Shown piece by piece: positions 27,440 to 36,001 of a stretch of DNA of 64,000 nucleotides. The stretch is taken from positions 1-64,000 of the forward strand of contig NZ_JADQWB010000019.1 in NCBI RefSeq assembly GCF_015704895.1, written 5' to 3'. Position 1 is the stretch's first letter; the number at the start of each line of letters is the position of its first letter. The position numbers and the translations under genes are program-made. Below the pieces are notes generated by a model. That model had not been told where the DNA came from. It saw only the letters and a program-made list of their open reading frames with translations, and searched no databases. This stretch comes from Agrobacterium leguminum (GTDB lineage Bacteria; Pseudomonadota; Alphaproteobacteria; Rhizobiales; Rhizobiaceae).

Positions 27440-28642
27440 ATGCAACCGGGCAAACCTGACTACGAGCATTACTGGGACCCGCTAAGGGCGCTCCTCATGC
27501 TGCTTGGCATTCCCTATCACGCCTCCCTCCTCTACAGCCATGCCCTGCCATGGGACATCAAGGATTTCGACACCAGCCCGTTTCTGAGCGCGCTGGGTGC
27601 CGCACTCGTCACCTTCCGCATGCCGGCATTCTTTCTGGTGGCCGGTTATTTTTCCACCATGGTCATCGGCAAAAAAGGCAAGATGCGTTGGCTGAGGCAG
27701 CGTTTCCTGCGCCTCGGCGTGCCCTTTATCGTCGCGGTCCTTCTGCTCGGTCCATCGCAGCTTTTTCTGCTGCAACTGGCCGGCGTCGCCAAAGGCGATA
27801 TCCCGGCCGACCGGCTGCTTGAGAGCCTGCCCAGCCTGCTGCGCCCGAGTGAACAGTGGATCATGCATCTATGGTTCCTGCCTGCCCTTGTCTTCTATTC
27901 GATCCTGCTTGCCGGCCTGCTGTTTCTCGCGGAACGTCCGCCAGTGGCATATATCAGAGACTGGTTAGGCAGCCTGCGGCAGCGGCATACCACCCTGTTT
28001 TTCGCGGCACTCTGCATCCTGCCTGTTTTGTGGGAATTGATGATCTACGGATCCGGCCAGCTTGCGGCAAAGAGCGGAAGCGGCCTCTTTCTTCTCTATG
28101 AACGCGCTTCCGATCCCTATGCGCGTTACCTGCCATTCTTCCTCATCGGCGCGCTGCTGCACCGTGACCGCGCCCTCTTTCACCGCTTTCGCCAGACGGG
28201 CCTTCTCACCGGCGTCATCGCGGCGGGCACCATCGCGACGGCGGTGACCCTGCGCCTGCAATATCCCTTTTCGAATTCGGCCCTGCTGGTGCTGGTGTCG
28301 GCAATTGCGGCGGTGGCGGCAAGCCGTCTGTTGATAGACCTCGCCTGCCGCTATTTCGACAGGCCGAACCGGCTTGCCAGACGCATGACGGATGCGTCCT
28401 TCACCATCTACCTGTTTCACCATCCGCTGATCTACGCCTTCGGAACGCTGTTCATCCTCATTGCGCTGCCGCCCATCCTCGAATTTACCATCATCGTTGC
28501 GGCCACCACGGCGGCGGCCTATATGCTGCATCAGGCGATACGCCTCAGCCCGCTCGCCCTTTTCCTGTTCAACGGCATTCGCAAGCCACGCGTGGCGGAC
28601 GATATTGGCACACAGGCCGGCGCGTCCCAAACCCTTCGTTAA
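27440..28642 (+). CDS. Membrane acyltransferase 3 (OpgC-like)
   Basis: A 400-residue polytopic acyltransferase. The N-terminal segment YWDPLRALLMLLGIPYHASLLYS holds the conserved His of the acyltransferase-3 family, and FRMPAFFLVAGYFSTMV and WLRQRFLRLGVPF follow as expected. About ten membrane helices are visible. The general style resembles OpgC/MdoC succinyltransferases that decorate periplasmic glucans, but other carbohydrate acceptors are possible. ATG 27440 has GAGGG 5 bp upstream. It lies 57 bp upstream of a flippase gene on the same strand. Confidence 0.85.
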   Translation: MQPGKPDYEHYWDPLRALLMLLGIPYHASLLYSHALPWDIKDFDTSPFLSALGAALVTFRMPAFFLVAGYFSTMVIGKKGKMRWLRQRFLRLGVPFIVAVLLLGPSQLFLLQLAGVAKGDIPADRLLESLPSLLRPSEQWIMHLWFLPALVFYSILLAGLLFLAERPPVAYIRDWLGSLRQRHTTLFFAALCILPVLWELMIYGSGQLAAKSGSGLFLLYERASDPYARYLPFFLIGALLHRDRALFHRFRQTGLLTGVIAAGTIATAVTLRLQYPFSNSALLVLVSAIAAVAASRLLIDLACRYFDRPNRLARRMTDASFTIYLFHHPLIYAFGTLFILIALPPILEFTIIVAATTAAAYMLHQAIRLSPLALFLFNGIRKPRVADDIGTQAGASQTLR

Positions 28643-28699
28643 GGATGAAGCGCGTATGATCGGCTCGCCTATTCAACTGGAAATGATGGCGTGTGGATC

Positions 28700-30115
28700 A
28701 TGGCTATCCTCAACACGGCGGAAAAAGCCTTACCCGCAGGCCTGCGCGCGAAGCTTTCGCTGCTGGTAGCGAAAGTCGCCGTTGTTCTTTCCGGCGGGGA
28801 TGAGGTCTCCCGCGCGCAGCGCATGGCGCTGGTTGCGTTTGCGGTGCGTATCGTCAGCGCCGGTATCGCCTTCATTTCCCAGATCATCCTTGCCCGCCTG
28901 ATGGGCGAATTCGAATATGGCCTGTTCGCTTTCGTCTGGGTTCTGGTGATCCTGTTCGGCAATCTTTCCTGTCTCGGTTTTCACACGACCGTCATCCGCT
29001 TTTTACCCGGCTATCGTCTGGAGGATGCCCATGACAAGATCATGGGGCTGACCTCGACGGCGCGTGTCTTCGCCATGCTTTCGGCCAGCGCGCTTGCGAT
29101 TTTCGGTTTCGTTTTCCTGTATTTCTTCGGCGAGCGCATCGCCTCCTATTATCTCATTCCCGTTTCGCTGGCGCTTTTCACCCTGCCGATGGTGGCGCTG
29201 GGCGATGTGCTGAACGGCACCGCGCGCGCCAATGGCTGGGCGGTCTCCGCACTCAGCCCCACCTATATCGTTCGCCCGGTGCTGATCCTGCTGTTCATGC
29301 TGGTAGCAATCGGTCTCGGCGCGGAAAAAACCGCAACGACGGCCATGCTGACGGCCCTTCTTGCCACCTATGTCACCACGCTTTTCCATTTCGCCTTCAT
29401 GAACCGCCGGCTCAACCGGCATTTCCGCAGCACGGTCCGCAGGGTGCATTTCCGCCACTGGATAAGGTTCGCCTTCCCGATGTTCCTGATCGACGGCATC
29501 GGTTTTTTGATGACCAATTCCGATGTGGTGATTGTCGGGCTTTATCTGCCGCCGGATCAAGTCGGCATCTATTTTGCCGCGGCCAAGACCATCGTGCTGA
29601 TGCAATTCGTGTTTTTCTCGGTGCAGGCGGCAGCCGCCCCGCGCCTGGCCGCCCTGATGTCGGCCAATGACCGGCAGGGGCTCGCCGGTTTCGCCAGCCA
29701 GGCCGCGCGCTGGGCCTTCTGGCCGTCGCTCGCCGTCGGCAGCGTGGTGCTTCTGGCCGGCCCGTTCCTGCTGTCGCTGTTCGGTCCCGGCTTCGTTCAG
29801 GGTTATGAGCTGATGTTCTTCCTTTTTGCCGGTTTCCTCGCCAAGGCGCTGATCGGCCCGGGGGAAACATTGCTGAACATGGCCGGCAAACAAAAATTGT
29901 GCGTCGTCCTTTATATTATCATCTTCGGTTGCAACATTGCACTCAACATGGCGCTCATTCCGGTCTATGGTCTGGCAGGGGCCGCGGCAGCGGTGGCGAT
30001 AGCCATGTGCATAGAAGCTGTGCTATTGCATATTGCCATTCGCCGCACACTCGGGATCGTCCTTTTTGCCTTCAACGATCCCCGGGCGGGTCAAAACACT
30101 GGGAAGGCGGTGTAA
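28700..30115 (+). CDS. Polysaccharide flippase, MOP/PST family
   Basis: A 471-residue protein with 12 to 14 predicted membrane helices, the Wzx-like polysaccharide transport fold. Conserved-style segments are FAVRIVSAGIAFISQIILARLMGEFEYGLFAFVW near the N terminus and FLAKALIGPGETLLNMAGKQKL in the second half. It presumably flips a lipid-linked saccharide across the inner membrane. ATG 28700 follows a possible GTG at 28691. It is followed 8 bp later by a GNAT-type gene, so the two are cotranscribed. This is distinct from the flippase at 41087-42559. Confidence 0.88.
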   Translation: MAILNTAEKALPAGLRAKLSLLVAKVAVVLSGGDEVSRAQRMALVAFAVRIVSAGIAFISQIILARLMGEFEYGLFAFVWVLVILFGNLSCLGFHTTVIRFLPGYRLEDAHDKIMGLTSTARVFAMLSASALAIFGFVFLYFFGERIASYYLIPVSLALFTLPMVALGDVLNGTARANGWAVSALSPTYIVRPVLILLFMLVAIGLGAEKTATTAMLTALLATYVTTLFHFAFMNRRLNRHFRSTVRRVHFRHWIRFAFPMFLIDGIGFLMTNSDVVIVGLYLPPDQVGIYFAAAKTIVLMQFVFFSVQAAAAPRLAALMSANDRQGLAGFASQAARWAFWPSLAVGSVVLLAGPFLLSLFGPGFVQGYELMFFLFAGFLAKALIGPGETLLNMAGKQKLCVVLYIIIFGCNIALNMALIPVYGLAGAAAAVAIAMCIEAVLLHIAIRRTLGIVLFAFNDPRAGQNTGKAV

Positions 30116-30123
30116 CGATAAGC

Positions 30124-31395
30124 ATGTCCAGCGATCCAAAGAATCCGGATTTTCAGGACCCGCGCATCGCGGCACTGATGGCGTCTGCGGAGCGTGATCG
30201 CCCCGTGGCCGACAGCAGCCGACGCGTGGGCCGCGATGGCCGGGAATTCTGCATCTATCCGGGTCAGCTCGGTTATGACATGCAGGAAGAACTCGACTTT
30301 CTGTCCAACCGCGTCATGGAGGCGAATGTCTTCTTCACCGGAAGGCTTCTCGCGCCCGCCATGCCGCGCATCGAGGACAAGTCCGTGCGCTTCGCCCTCA
30401 TTCGCGATGAGAACGGTGCCAGAAGCCGCATGCGCTTCCTGATGCCCTTTACCGTGGAAAAGCCGGGCTTTTCCATCGGTCCCTCCATCATTCGCGTCTG
30501 GGCCAATCCATTCGGGCCGCTCGGCACGCCGCTGGTCGACACCGAAGGCGCTGCCGAAACCCTCGACAATCTTTTCGATGCGCTTTCCGATAGCAATATG
30601 CGTCTGCCGAATGTTCTGGTTCTGCCGGATGTCCGGCTGGAAGGGCCGTTTGCCCGCATGTTCAAAGCCATCGCGCTCAGCCGCAACCTGCCGGTGACGA
30701 CGACGGGCAATTATTACCGGCCGATGCTGGAAAGCCTTCTCGATGGCAAGGCGTATCTGCGAAACGCCCTCGCGCCGCACCATTTGCGCGAAATGAACAG
30801 GCAGTGGCGTCAGCTCGAAAAACTTGGGCCCCTCTCCTATACCGTTACCCGCCAGCCAGCGGACGTGCGTTACCGCATGGAGGAGTTTCTGGCGCTGGAG
30901 GCGAGCGGCTGGAAAGGCCGCAAACGCACCGCGCTGGTCAACGACCGTTATCGCGCCGCCTTCGCCCGCGAGGCGATCACCAATCTGGCCGAAGCGGATG
31001 CAGTGCGTATCCACACCATCGATCTCAATGGCAGCGCCATCGCCTCCATGGTCGTCTTCATCACCGCCGGCGAGGCCTATACGTGGAAGACCGCTTTCGA
31101 CGAGAGCTATGCGCAATTTTCTCCCGGCAAGCTGCTGGTGCAGAAACTGACCGACTGGCATCTGGATGACGCCAATATTCTGCGCAGCGACAGCTGCGCC
31201 GTGCCCGATCATCCGATCATGAGCCGCTTCTGGCAGGAACGCCAGGAGATGGGCACGCTGGTCGTCGGGCTTGCCCAGAACAGCGACCGGGACGTGCGGC
31301 AGGTTTCCACGCAGGTGGACATGTACCGCAACACCCGCAACCTCGCCCGCAGCCTGCGGCAGAAAATCCTTTCCTTCGGACGCAAGGGCAATTGA
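30124..31395 (+). CDS. CelD/BioF2-like GNAT acetyltransferase
   Basis: A 423-residue protein with the acetyltransferase-6 (CelD/BioF2-like) fold in its C-terminal half: MEEFLALEASGWKGRKRTAL is the characteristic entry, followed by FAREAITNLAEADAVRIHTIDLNGSAIASMVVFITAGEAYTWK. Members are linked to polysaccharide biosynthesis, where they may modify sugars or linkages. No signal peptide is visible, so it acts in the cytoplasm. It starts 8 bp after the flippase stop and ends just before a strong hairpin at 31398. Confidence 0.82.
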   Translation: MSSDPKNPDFQDPRIAALMASAERDRPVADSSRRVGRDGREFCIYPGQLGYDMQEELDFLSNRVMEANVFFTGRLLAPAMPRIEDKSVRFALIRDENGARSRMRFLMPFTVEKPGFSIGPSIIRVWANPFGPLGTPLVDTEGAAETLDNLFDALSDSNMRLPNVLVLPDVRLEGPFARMFKAIALSRNLPVTTTGNYYRPMLESLLDGKAYLRNALAPHHLREMNRQWRQLEKLGPLSYTVTRQPADVRYRMEEFLALEASGWKGRKRTALVNDRYRAAFAREAITNLAEADAVRIHTIDLNGSAIASMVVFITAGEAYTWKTAFDESYAQFSPGKLLVQKLTDWHLDDANILRSDSCAVPDHPIMSRFWQERQEMGTLVVGLAQNSDRDVRQVSTQVDMYRNTRNLARSLRQKILSFGRKGN

Positions 31396-31397
31396 TC

Positions 31398-31422
31398 CGA
31401 AGGGCGCCAGTGGCGCCCTTCG
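31398..31422. terminator. Hairpin between convergent genes
   Basis: CGAAGGGCGCC (31398-31408) and GGCGCCCTTCG (31412-31422) form a perfect 11-bp stem with a 3-base loop. It starts 3 bp after the CelD-like stop codon and is followed by ACGTTT. It can serve both converging transcripts. Confidence 0.75.
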
Positions 31423-31449
31423 ACGTTTCCGACACGGACAAAACCTGCT

Positions 31450-32085
31450 TCAGCGCGAGGCCGTCCGGATCATCTTGCACAATTGCGTCAGCGCCGCATC
31501 GTATCCGCCGCCCAGAATATCGACACAACGGCGGGCGAGCTTGATCTGCTCAGTTCGCGACATATCGTTATAGGCTTGCAGGGCATTGCGCATCGCGCCG
31601 GGAGACACCGTGCCCGAGCCGCCGGGACCGGTGGTGCTGCCGCCGGGATTTCCGGGCGTTCCGGTCGAACCGGAGCCACCGATACCGACGCCGACGCCGA
31701 GACCGACACCGCTCGAGCCGCCCACATTGGCCCCGACATTGGCATTAATGCCATCCGAGCCGCCAACGGAAGCGTTCACACCCGCATTGACGCCGCTGGA
31801 ACCGCCGACGGATGCATTGACATCCGCATTGACCCCATTGCTGCCGCCGACCGATGCGTTGACATCCGCACCCAGCCCGCCGCCGCTCCTGCCGCCGACG
31901 TCCGCACTGGCGTTAACGCCACTGCTGCCGCCAACGGAGGCATCGACCCCGAGCCCGCCGCTGCCATTGTCGCCAACACTGGCGTTAACCCCATTCTCGC
32001 CACCGATCCCGATATCCAGCGCATGGGCGTTGATCGGCAGGATCAGGCAGGCGGACAGTAATAAATTGCGAGAAAAAGCCCTCAT
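31450..32085 (-). CDS. Exported Gly/Asn/Val-rich repeat protein
   Basis: A 211-residue exported protein with a signal peptide ending near NAHA (residue 22). Residues 27 to about 130 are built from imperfect units of the form GVNASVGGSS, repeated about nine times with the variants NADVNASVGG, NANVGANVGG and VDASVGG. A Gly/Ser/Pro-rich linker follows. The last 50 residues (ALQAYNDMSRTEQIKLARRCVDIL...LCKMIR) are non-repetitive, helical and contain two cysteines. The repeats could form a beta-helical or disordered surface structure. I recognise no named family. Confidence 0.8.
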   Translation of the reverse strand: MRAFSRNLLLSACLILPINAHALDIGIGGENGVNASVGDNGSGGLGVDASVGGSSGVNASADVGGRSGGGLGADVNASVGGSNGVNADVNASVGGSSGVNAGVNASVGGSDGINANVGANVGGSSGVGLGVGVGIGGSGSTGTPGNPGGSTTGPGGSGTVSPGAMRNALQAYNDMSRTEQIKLARRCVDILGGGYDAALTQLCKMIRTASR

Positions 32086-32380
32086 AATTTCCTCCCTATG
32101 AGTTTGGCCATTCCCGCCCCGCGTGGAAACTCCACCCTGACATCATAATTCAATTAGTAATTGCGTATATTCTAATTTATTAGAGGTGCCTAATATTACC
32201 CTAATGCCGCAACTGCAGGTGTCGCGATCCGGCACAGCCGCCCTCCGCAATATTTTGATCGGTGGACCGGCAAAGACGGAAAACCGCGCGCGCAAACACG
32301 CGCAATTCAAAAGGATAAGTCAGCTTTGGGGTTGCACGCATGGCCTTGACCATGATAGACGCCGTGGCATTACCACCGTT

Positions 32381-32465
32381 GCCCCAATGGCGGAATTGGT
32401 AGACGCGCCGCACTCAAAATGCGGTTCCGAAAGGAGTGCTGGTTCGATCCCGGCTTGGGGTACCA
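32381..32465 (+). tRNA. tRNA-Leu(CAA)
   Basis: An 85-nt type II tRNA with encoded CCA. The acceptor stem pairs GCCCCAA with TTGGGGT (one G-T pair at the end). The D arm is GGCGGAATTGGTAGACGCGC. The anticodon stem CCGCA/TGCGG closes a CTCAAAA loop giving anticodon CAA. A long variable arm and a TTCGATC T-loop follow. Its 3' end is the left copy of a 19-bp repeat that marks an integration site. Confidence 0.95.
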
Positions 32466-32467
32466 TT
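32449..32467 (+). repeat. Left attachment-site core (attL)
   Basis: CCCGGCTTGGGGTACCATT covers the last T-loop base, the 3' half of the T stem, the acceptor 3' strand, the CCA end and two further bases of the tRNA-Leu gene. The identical 19 bases recur at 36256-36274, not as part of a full tRNA. Confidence 0.88.
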
Positions 32468-32981
32468 ACCTAAAAATAGCATTGATTTTCTTAAATTTTC
32501 CAGTCCGAAGTGTCCAAGTAGTTCACACCACATAGAAAAGTTGGAAATTCTCTTGCAAAAATGGGTCAGCCGCAAAACGGCCGTCTGAACGATGCAAGAA
32601 GGCCGATCGGTTAGCACCGGTCGGCTTTTTGCGTTTAGGTCAGCTGTAAAGAATGGATAGATATTCCGCCGGAGGAACCCACGGCCGCGATAGGTAGGAA
32701 TCTGATTTTCTGGTCTATAATTGTTTTCAGCGTTCAGATGATCTCCACGGTCCTTAAGACGCCTCGGCCAGCGCCCGGCGGACCTTCCGCTTCCGTTCAG
32801 TCAATGCGTGGTCGGGGAGGTGCGGAGCACCCATTCGATGACTGCATCGGATTTGTTCGGGTCATCAAAGATAAGGGCGGCATGGCTACTAAGGAACAAA
32901 CCGCTCTGGAATAAGTACCAATAAAAACTTATACGTTGGTGAAACCAAATGTAGGCGCTTATAAGAGTTCACTGAGGAAAT
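32468..32981. other. Non-coding left arm of the island with possible gene remnant
   Basis: This AT-rich 514 bp holds no convincing complete gene. It contains a terminator-like hairpin at 32602-32630. On the minus strand, 32801-32968 is an open stretch of 55 codons ending in TGA whose last part reads AALIFDDPNKSDAVIEWVL, with natural-looking codons but no ATG start and no ribosome site. It may be the tail of a lost gene. A decamer AAGTGTCCAA at 32508-32517 recurs inverted near the other end. Confidence 0.5.
32602..32630 (+). terminator. Intrinsic terminator downstream of tRNA-Leu
   Basis: GCCGATCGG (32602-32610) pairs with CCGGTCGGC (32617-32625), with one G-T pair and a 6-base loop, and is followed directly by five T. 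It would end the tRNA-Leu transcript inside the island. Confidence 0.7.
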
Positions 32982-33893
32982 ATGCATTTCCCAAGCCTCG
33001 AAAATCGGCAGAGCAAAGGGACGCGGCGCGTGGATAGCCAATTACAAAATTTAAAGAATGCGGCACTACGCTCTCTTTCCCCGTTTCGCTACCCGGGTGG
33101 CAAGGCATTCTTGAGCACATTTCTTGCAGCGCGCGTTCCCGCGGTCGACGGTGAGCGGCACTATGCGGAACCGTTCTGCGGAGGAGCTGGCGCAGCTCTA
33201 ATTTTGCTCAGATCCGGCACGGTGCAGCACCTTCATCTTAATGATGCGGACGTTCGAATCTATTCGGCTTGGCGCGCCATGCTCCAGGAGACGGATCGCT
33301 TTGTAGATCGCCTGCTGAACATTCCGGTAGGCATGCCTGAGTGGTACAAGGCATCTGACTTGGTCAAAAAAGGAGCCAGCTCCGGCTATGACTTTGACGT
33401 CGGTTTCGCAACATTCTTTCTCAACCGCACGAGCCGTTCCGGTATAATTGTTGGAGCCGGTCCGATCGGAGGTTACAATCAGACCGGAAAATGGAAGATT
33501 GACGCGCGTTTTAACCCCCAAAATCTGGCGGACCGGATAAGATGGATTGGCTCCGCCTCAAATCAAATCTCACTGACCAATGAGGACGCCTTAACATTTC
33601 TCCATCGCTCCATTGACAGAACGCCCTTGGCGAAGACCCTTTTTTTCGTTGATCCACCCTACGTTCAAGCTGGCGGTCGGCTTTATTTAAATGCCATGAA
33701 CGAAGGAAAGCACATCGCATTGAGCGATATCCTCCAAGATTCCAAAATCAAGCATTGGGTACTGACTTACGACGATCATCCACTAATACGATCAATCTAC
33801 CGCGAACAGAAGATTGAGAATCTCGCAGTTACCTACAGTCTTCAAAATAAGAGAAAAGAAAATGAGGTGCTGATTGAACCGGCATCACAATAA
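32982..33893 (+). CDS. D12-class DNA adenine N6-methyltransferase
   Basis: A 303-residue DNA methyltransferase of the Dam/D12 class. The N-terminal SPFRYPGGK (residues 33-41) and motif I AEPFCGGAG (62-70) bind SAM, and the catalytic motif IV is DPPY at 224-227. NDADVRIYSAWRAM and the closing LTYDDHPLIRSIY also match the class, whose members often methylate adenine in GATC or related sites. The first ATG gives about 30 extra residues ahead of the core; a GTG at 33030 is an alternative. It is alone on the plus strand and overlaps the convergent gene by 9 bp. It probably supplies the self-protection half of the island's system. Confidence 0.88.
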   Translation: MHFPSLENRQSKGTRRVDSQLQNLKNAALRSLSPFRYPGGKAFLSTFLAARVPAVDGERHYAEPFCGGAGAALILLRSGTVQHLHLNDADVRIYSAWRAMLQETDRFVDRLLNIPVGMPEWYKASDLVKKGASSGYDFDVGFATFFLNRTSRSGIIVGAGPIGGYNQTGKWKIDARFNPQNLADRIRWIGSASNQISLTNEDALTFLHRSIDRTPLAKTLFFVDPPYVQAGGRLYLNAMNEGKHIALSDILQDSKIKHWVLTYDDHPLIRSIYREQKIENLAVTYSLQNKRKENEVLIEPASQ

Positions 33894-34862
33894 TGCTGTG
33901 GTCCGATACTCGTTAAGCCAGTCCACGACCGCGCCGACTTGATCAGCTTCATCAACCATGGTGCCGGTTTGAAATAGCTCGAGGCCGACCTTGGCATTCG
34001 GAGGTAGCCGTAGCCTATCAATCACGGCTCGGTGAAATTGGTTTTGGGAATTCCAGAACCTCTCATCCGTGACGCGGAATGGAATTATCGTAGCGTATTG
34101 TCGGTTCCCGGTCGCCACGTCCTGCATGTAATTTGCTTCAAAAACCCGCGCATGTTCCGACGCTGGCTTTCCGGGCCAATTGCCCCCGCTGGCCGTCTGG
34201 CCGAAGAAAAGATGTGTCGGCGGCGGCGTTGCCTGCTTCGTCCATCCTAGAACATCAATACCTCCATCCTTTTCGTCTGGTGAGGTGTAAATTCCCGGCG
34301 GATTTCGCACGTTGAAACCTGCGCCATTCTCTGCGGCTCTCTGCAATAATGCCACTATTGATTCGCCACTCAAGCGCGGCCACCCGACGCTAACAGCGGG
34401 ACCACGAGTCAGACCGGAGATTGCGAGCGTCGCCAATATTTGAAACACTCTGTTTCGCAACCTCGTCAAGAGTGCGCCGGTTGGTGGCTTATTAAGTATC
34501 GGCGATGCCGTGACATGCGAGGTAATCAAGCAAATGAGATAAAAGGAGTAAACTGGGGACGCCCAATCATCCACCAAGCACAGTTCTTCTCCGTCCTCGT
34601 CTAGGCGAAATGGATAGGTGTCACCGAGGTGCTTTTCCCTTAACTCAACTTCATTCTCAATTCTCTCCCGAAGTTGTTCGAGTGCTTTATCGGCCTCGCC
34701 AATGTCCTCTTCATCTTGCTCCTCAAGCTGCTTCAGAGATGACGTAAGCGCGTCTGTACGGGCAATTCCGTATGGCCCAAAGAGAGCCACCAACTCCATC
34801 CAATCCACCAGTTCAGCTTCATGCGATTCAAGGTTTGGCGGATCAACTTGCAATACCGTCAT
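33885..34862 (-). CDS. Uncharacterised protein, possible restriction-endonuclease-like effector
   Basis: A 325-residue cytoplasmic protein I cannot assign to a named family. Residues 41-80 are charged and probably coiled-coil. Residues 100-180 are mostly helical. The most suggestive part is residues 195-232: a DGGIDVLGW stretch (Asp203) followed by HLFFGQTASGGNW and GK (Gln222, Lys232). A D...QxxxG...K layout of this kind resembles variant PD-(D/E)xK nuclease cores of the Mrr-like type. The C terminus contains VGLELFQTGTMVDEADQ. Its start codon overlaps the ParB-like stop by 4 bp and its end overlaps the methyltransferase by 9 bp, which ties the three together. Nuclease activity is an inference. 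Confidence 0.7.
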   Translation of the reverse strand: MTVLQVDPPNLESHEAELVDWMELVALFGPYGIARTDALTSSLKQLEEQDEEDIGEADKALEQLRERIENEVELREKHLGDTYPFRLDEDGEELCLVDDWASPVYSFYLICLITSHVTASPILNKPPTGALLTRLRNRVFQILATLAISGLTRGPAVSVGWPRLSGESIVALLQRAAENGAGFNVRNPPGIYTSPDEKDGGIDVLGWTKQATPPPTHLFFGQTASGGNWPGKPASEHARVFEANYMQDVATGNRQYATIIPFRVTDERFWNSQNQFHRAVIDRLRLPPNAKVGLELFQTGTMVDEADQVGAVVDWLNEYRTTALL

Positions 34863-36001
34863 TTCTGGGTTTCCGAGGTTTGTGCAGCCATCGCAGTTTC
34901 GATCTGAAGCTTTACGATACCAGCCTTCTTGTGAAGCGATATCGCGATCTGAAGCATCTCTGGTTGGCTTTTCGCATCGAACCCTTCGATAGCCGCCACC
35001 GCATGGCTTAGTTCAGCATTCGCCGCAATAAGATGCTCCTCAAAACGCAACATAAGAGGGGTAGATGCGGTTACGGCTTCGCCAAGATCAGCTCGCTCTT
35101 CAAGGACCCTTATTCCAACAGGAGAGCCAAGGACTTCCCGCAAGCGGTTGAGGTCGGGGTTTTGACTTTTTACGGCGGGCGCTATGTCCCTGTCCTTTGA
35201 CCCATAGAGCCAAGTTAGGAGATTTCTCAACTGGTCATAGTGCGAAGCTGGGACCGGATTTCGCGACGGGTCTACTGATCGATCAGGACGCTCCATTCCG
35301 AGATAAGTGGTAAACTCTTCATACGACAGGCCTGTATATAGATGGGAAAAGCTAAATGACCTTTTTTTGCGGTCCTCAATCGAATAAACACGGTCACGTT
35401 CAGCTTGATCAAGAAGGAATTTCGCCGTCACCATTCTATGAATGGTCATGTGTTGATCGCCCATTCTTCCGGCAATCTCTGCCAAACTCATTCCGTCCGG
35501 CTTTTTCGACTCGTCATCCAACCAACGGGCTGCAAATCGAGCCTTTGCGAAAGCGTCCCAACCTTGCGGACCATTGATGTGCTTAAAACCAATCAAATCT
35601 CGCGCGTCAGCCTCTGTCGCGACCCGATAGCACAGCAGCTCATCGAGTGTGGCACGTTTCGCATCATCCATAGGCGGGAGAATTAGTCGCGCTTCCCTCG
35701 CCAATTCCGGATTCCGTAAAACTCGCACTGCGGCCAGTCGGCGATTGCCTTCGAGTACGGCAAACCTACCGTTCGTCTCTAGAACAATGAGCGGCTCAAT
35801 ATTGATATAACCACTTGTTGCAATTGATTGAATGAGCTCAGCCAAGTCGGCACTACGCGCCAACTCAATCACTATATCGTGCTCATCGGCCGAGCTCGGC
35901 ATCTTGTCAGGCGTAAAGCGCGGGTTGTTTGGGTCAAAATCCAGCAGTCCAACCGGGACCTTTGCCGACTTGCCGACGGGCAAAATCGCATCCAAATCCA
36001 T
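34859..36001 (-). CDS. ParB/Srx-fold DNA-binding protein (not chromosomal ParB)
   Basis: A 380-residue protein with an N-terminal ParB/sulfiredoxin domain: DFDPNNPRF at residues 21-29, IEPLIVLETNGRFAVLEGNRRLAAV with the EGNRR box at 84-88. A helix-turn-helix-like segment (MSLAEIAGRMGDQHMTIHRMVTA) is at 171-193. The C-terminal half has no recognised domain. There is no ParA partner and no parS-like repeat nearby, so partitioning is unlikely; ParB-like proteins of this type are often found with restriction or defence genes. A ribosome site AAGGG lies upstream of ATG 36001. It is translationally coupled to the next gene (34859-34862). Confidence 0.82.
   Translation of the reverse strand: MDLDAILPVGKSAKVPVGLLDFDPNNPRFTPDKMPSSADEHDIVIELARSADLAELIQSIATSGYINIEPLIVLETNGRFAVLEGNRRLAAVRVLRNPELAREARLILPPMDDAKRATLDELLCYRVATEADARDLIGFKHINGPQGWDAFAKARFAARWLDDESKKPDGMSLAEIAGRMGDQHMTIHRMVTAKFLLDQAERDRVYSIEDRKKRSFSFSHLYTGLSYEEFTTYLGMERPDRSVDPSRNPVPASHYDQLRNLLTWLYGSKDRDIAPAVKSQNPDLNRLREVLGSPVGIRVLEERADLGEAVTASTPLMLRFEEHLIAANAELSHAVAAIEGFDAKSQPEMLQIAISLHKKAGIVKLQIETAMAAQTSETQK

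Noticed and set aside
31450-32085. Tandem short repeats that might suggest a CRISPR array.
   Set aside because: The repeats are in-frame codon repeats of a glycine-rich protein with variable units and no unique spacers of constant length.
32414-32617. A 67-codon minus-strand frame starting in the island and ending inside tRNA-Leu.
   Set aside because: It runs through the tRNA gene and the attachment core and shows no coding character.
32982-36001. The three island genes as a prophage or plasmid partition remnant.
   Set aside because: There are no phage structural genes, no ParA, no replication gene and no parS-like repeats, while a tRNA attachment signature fits an integrative island better.
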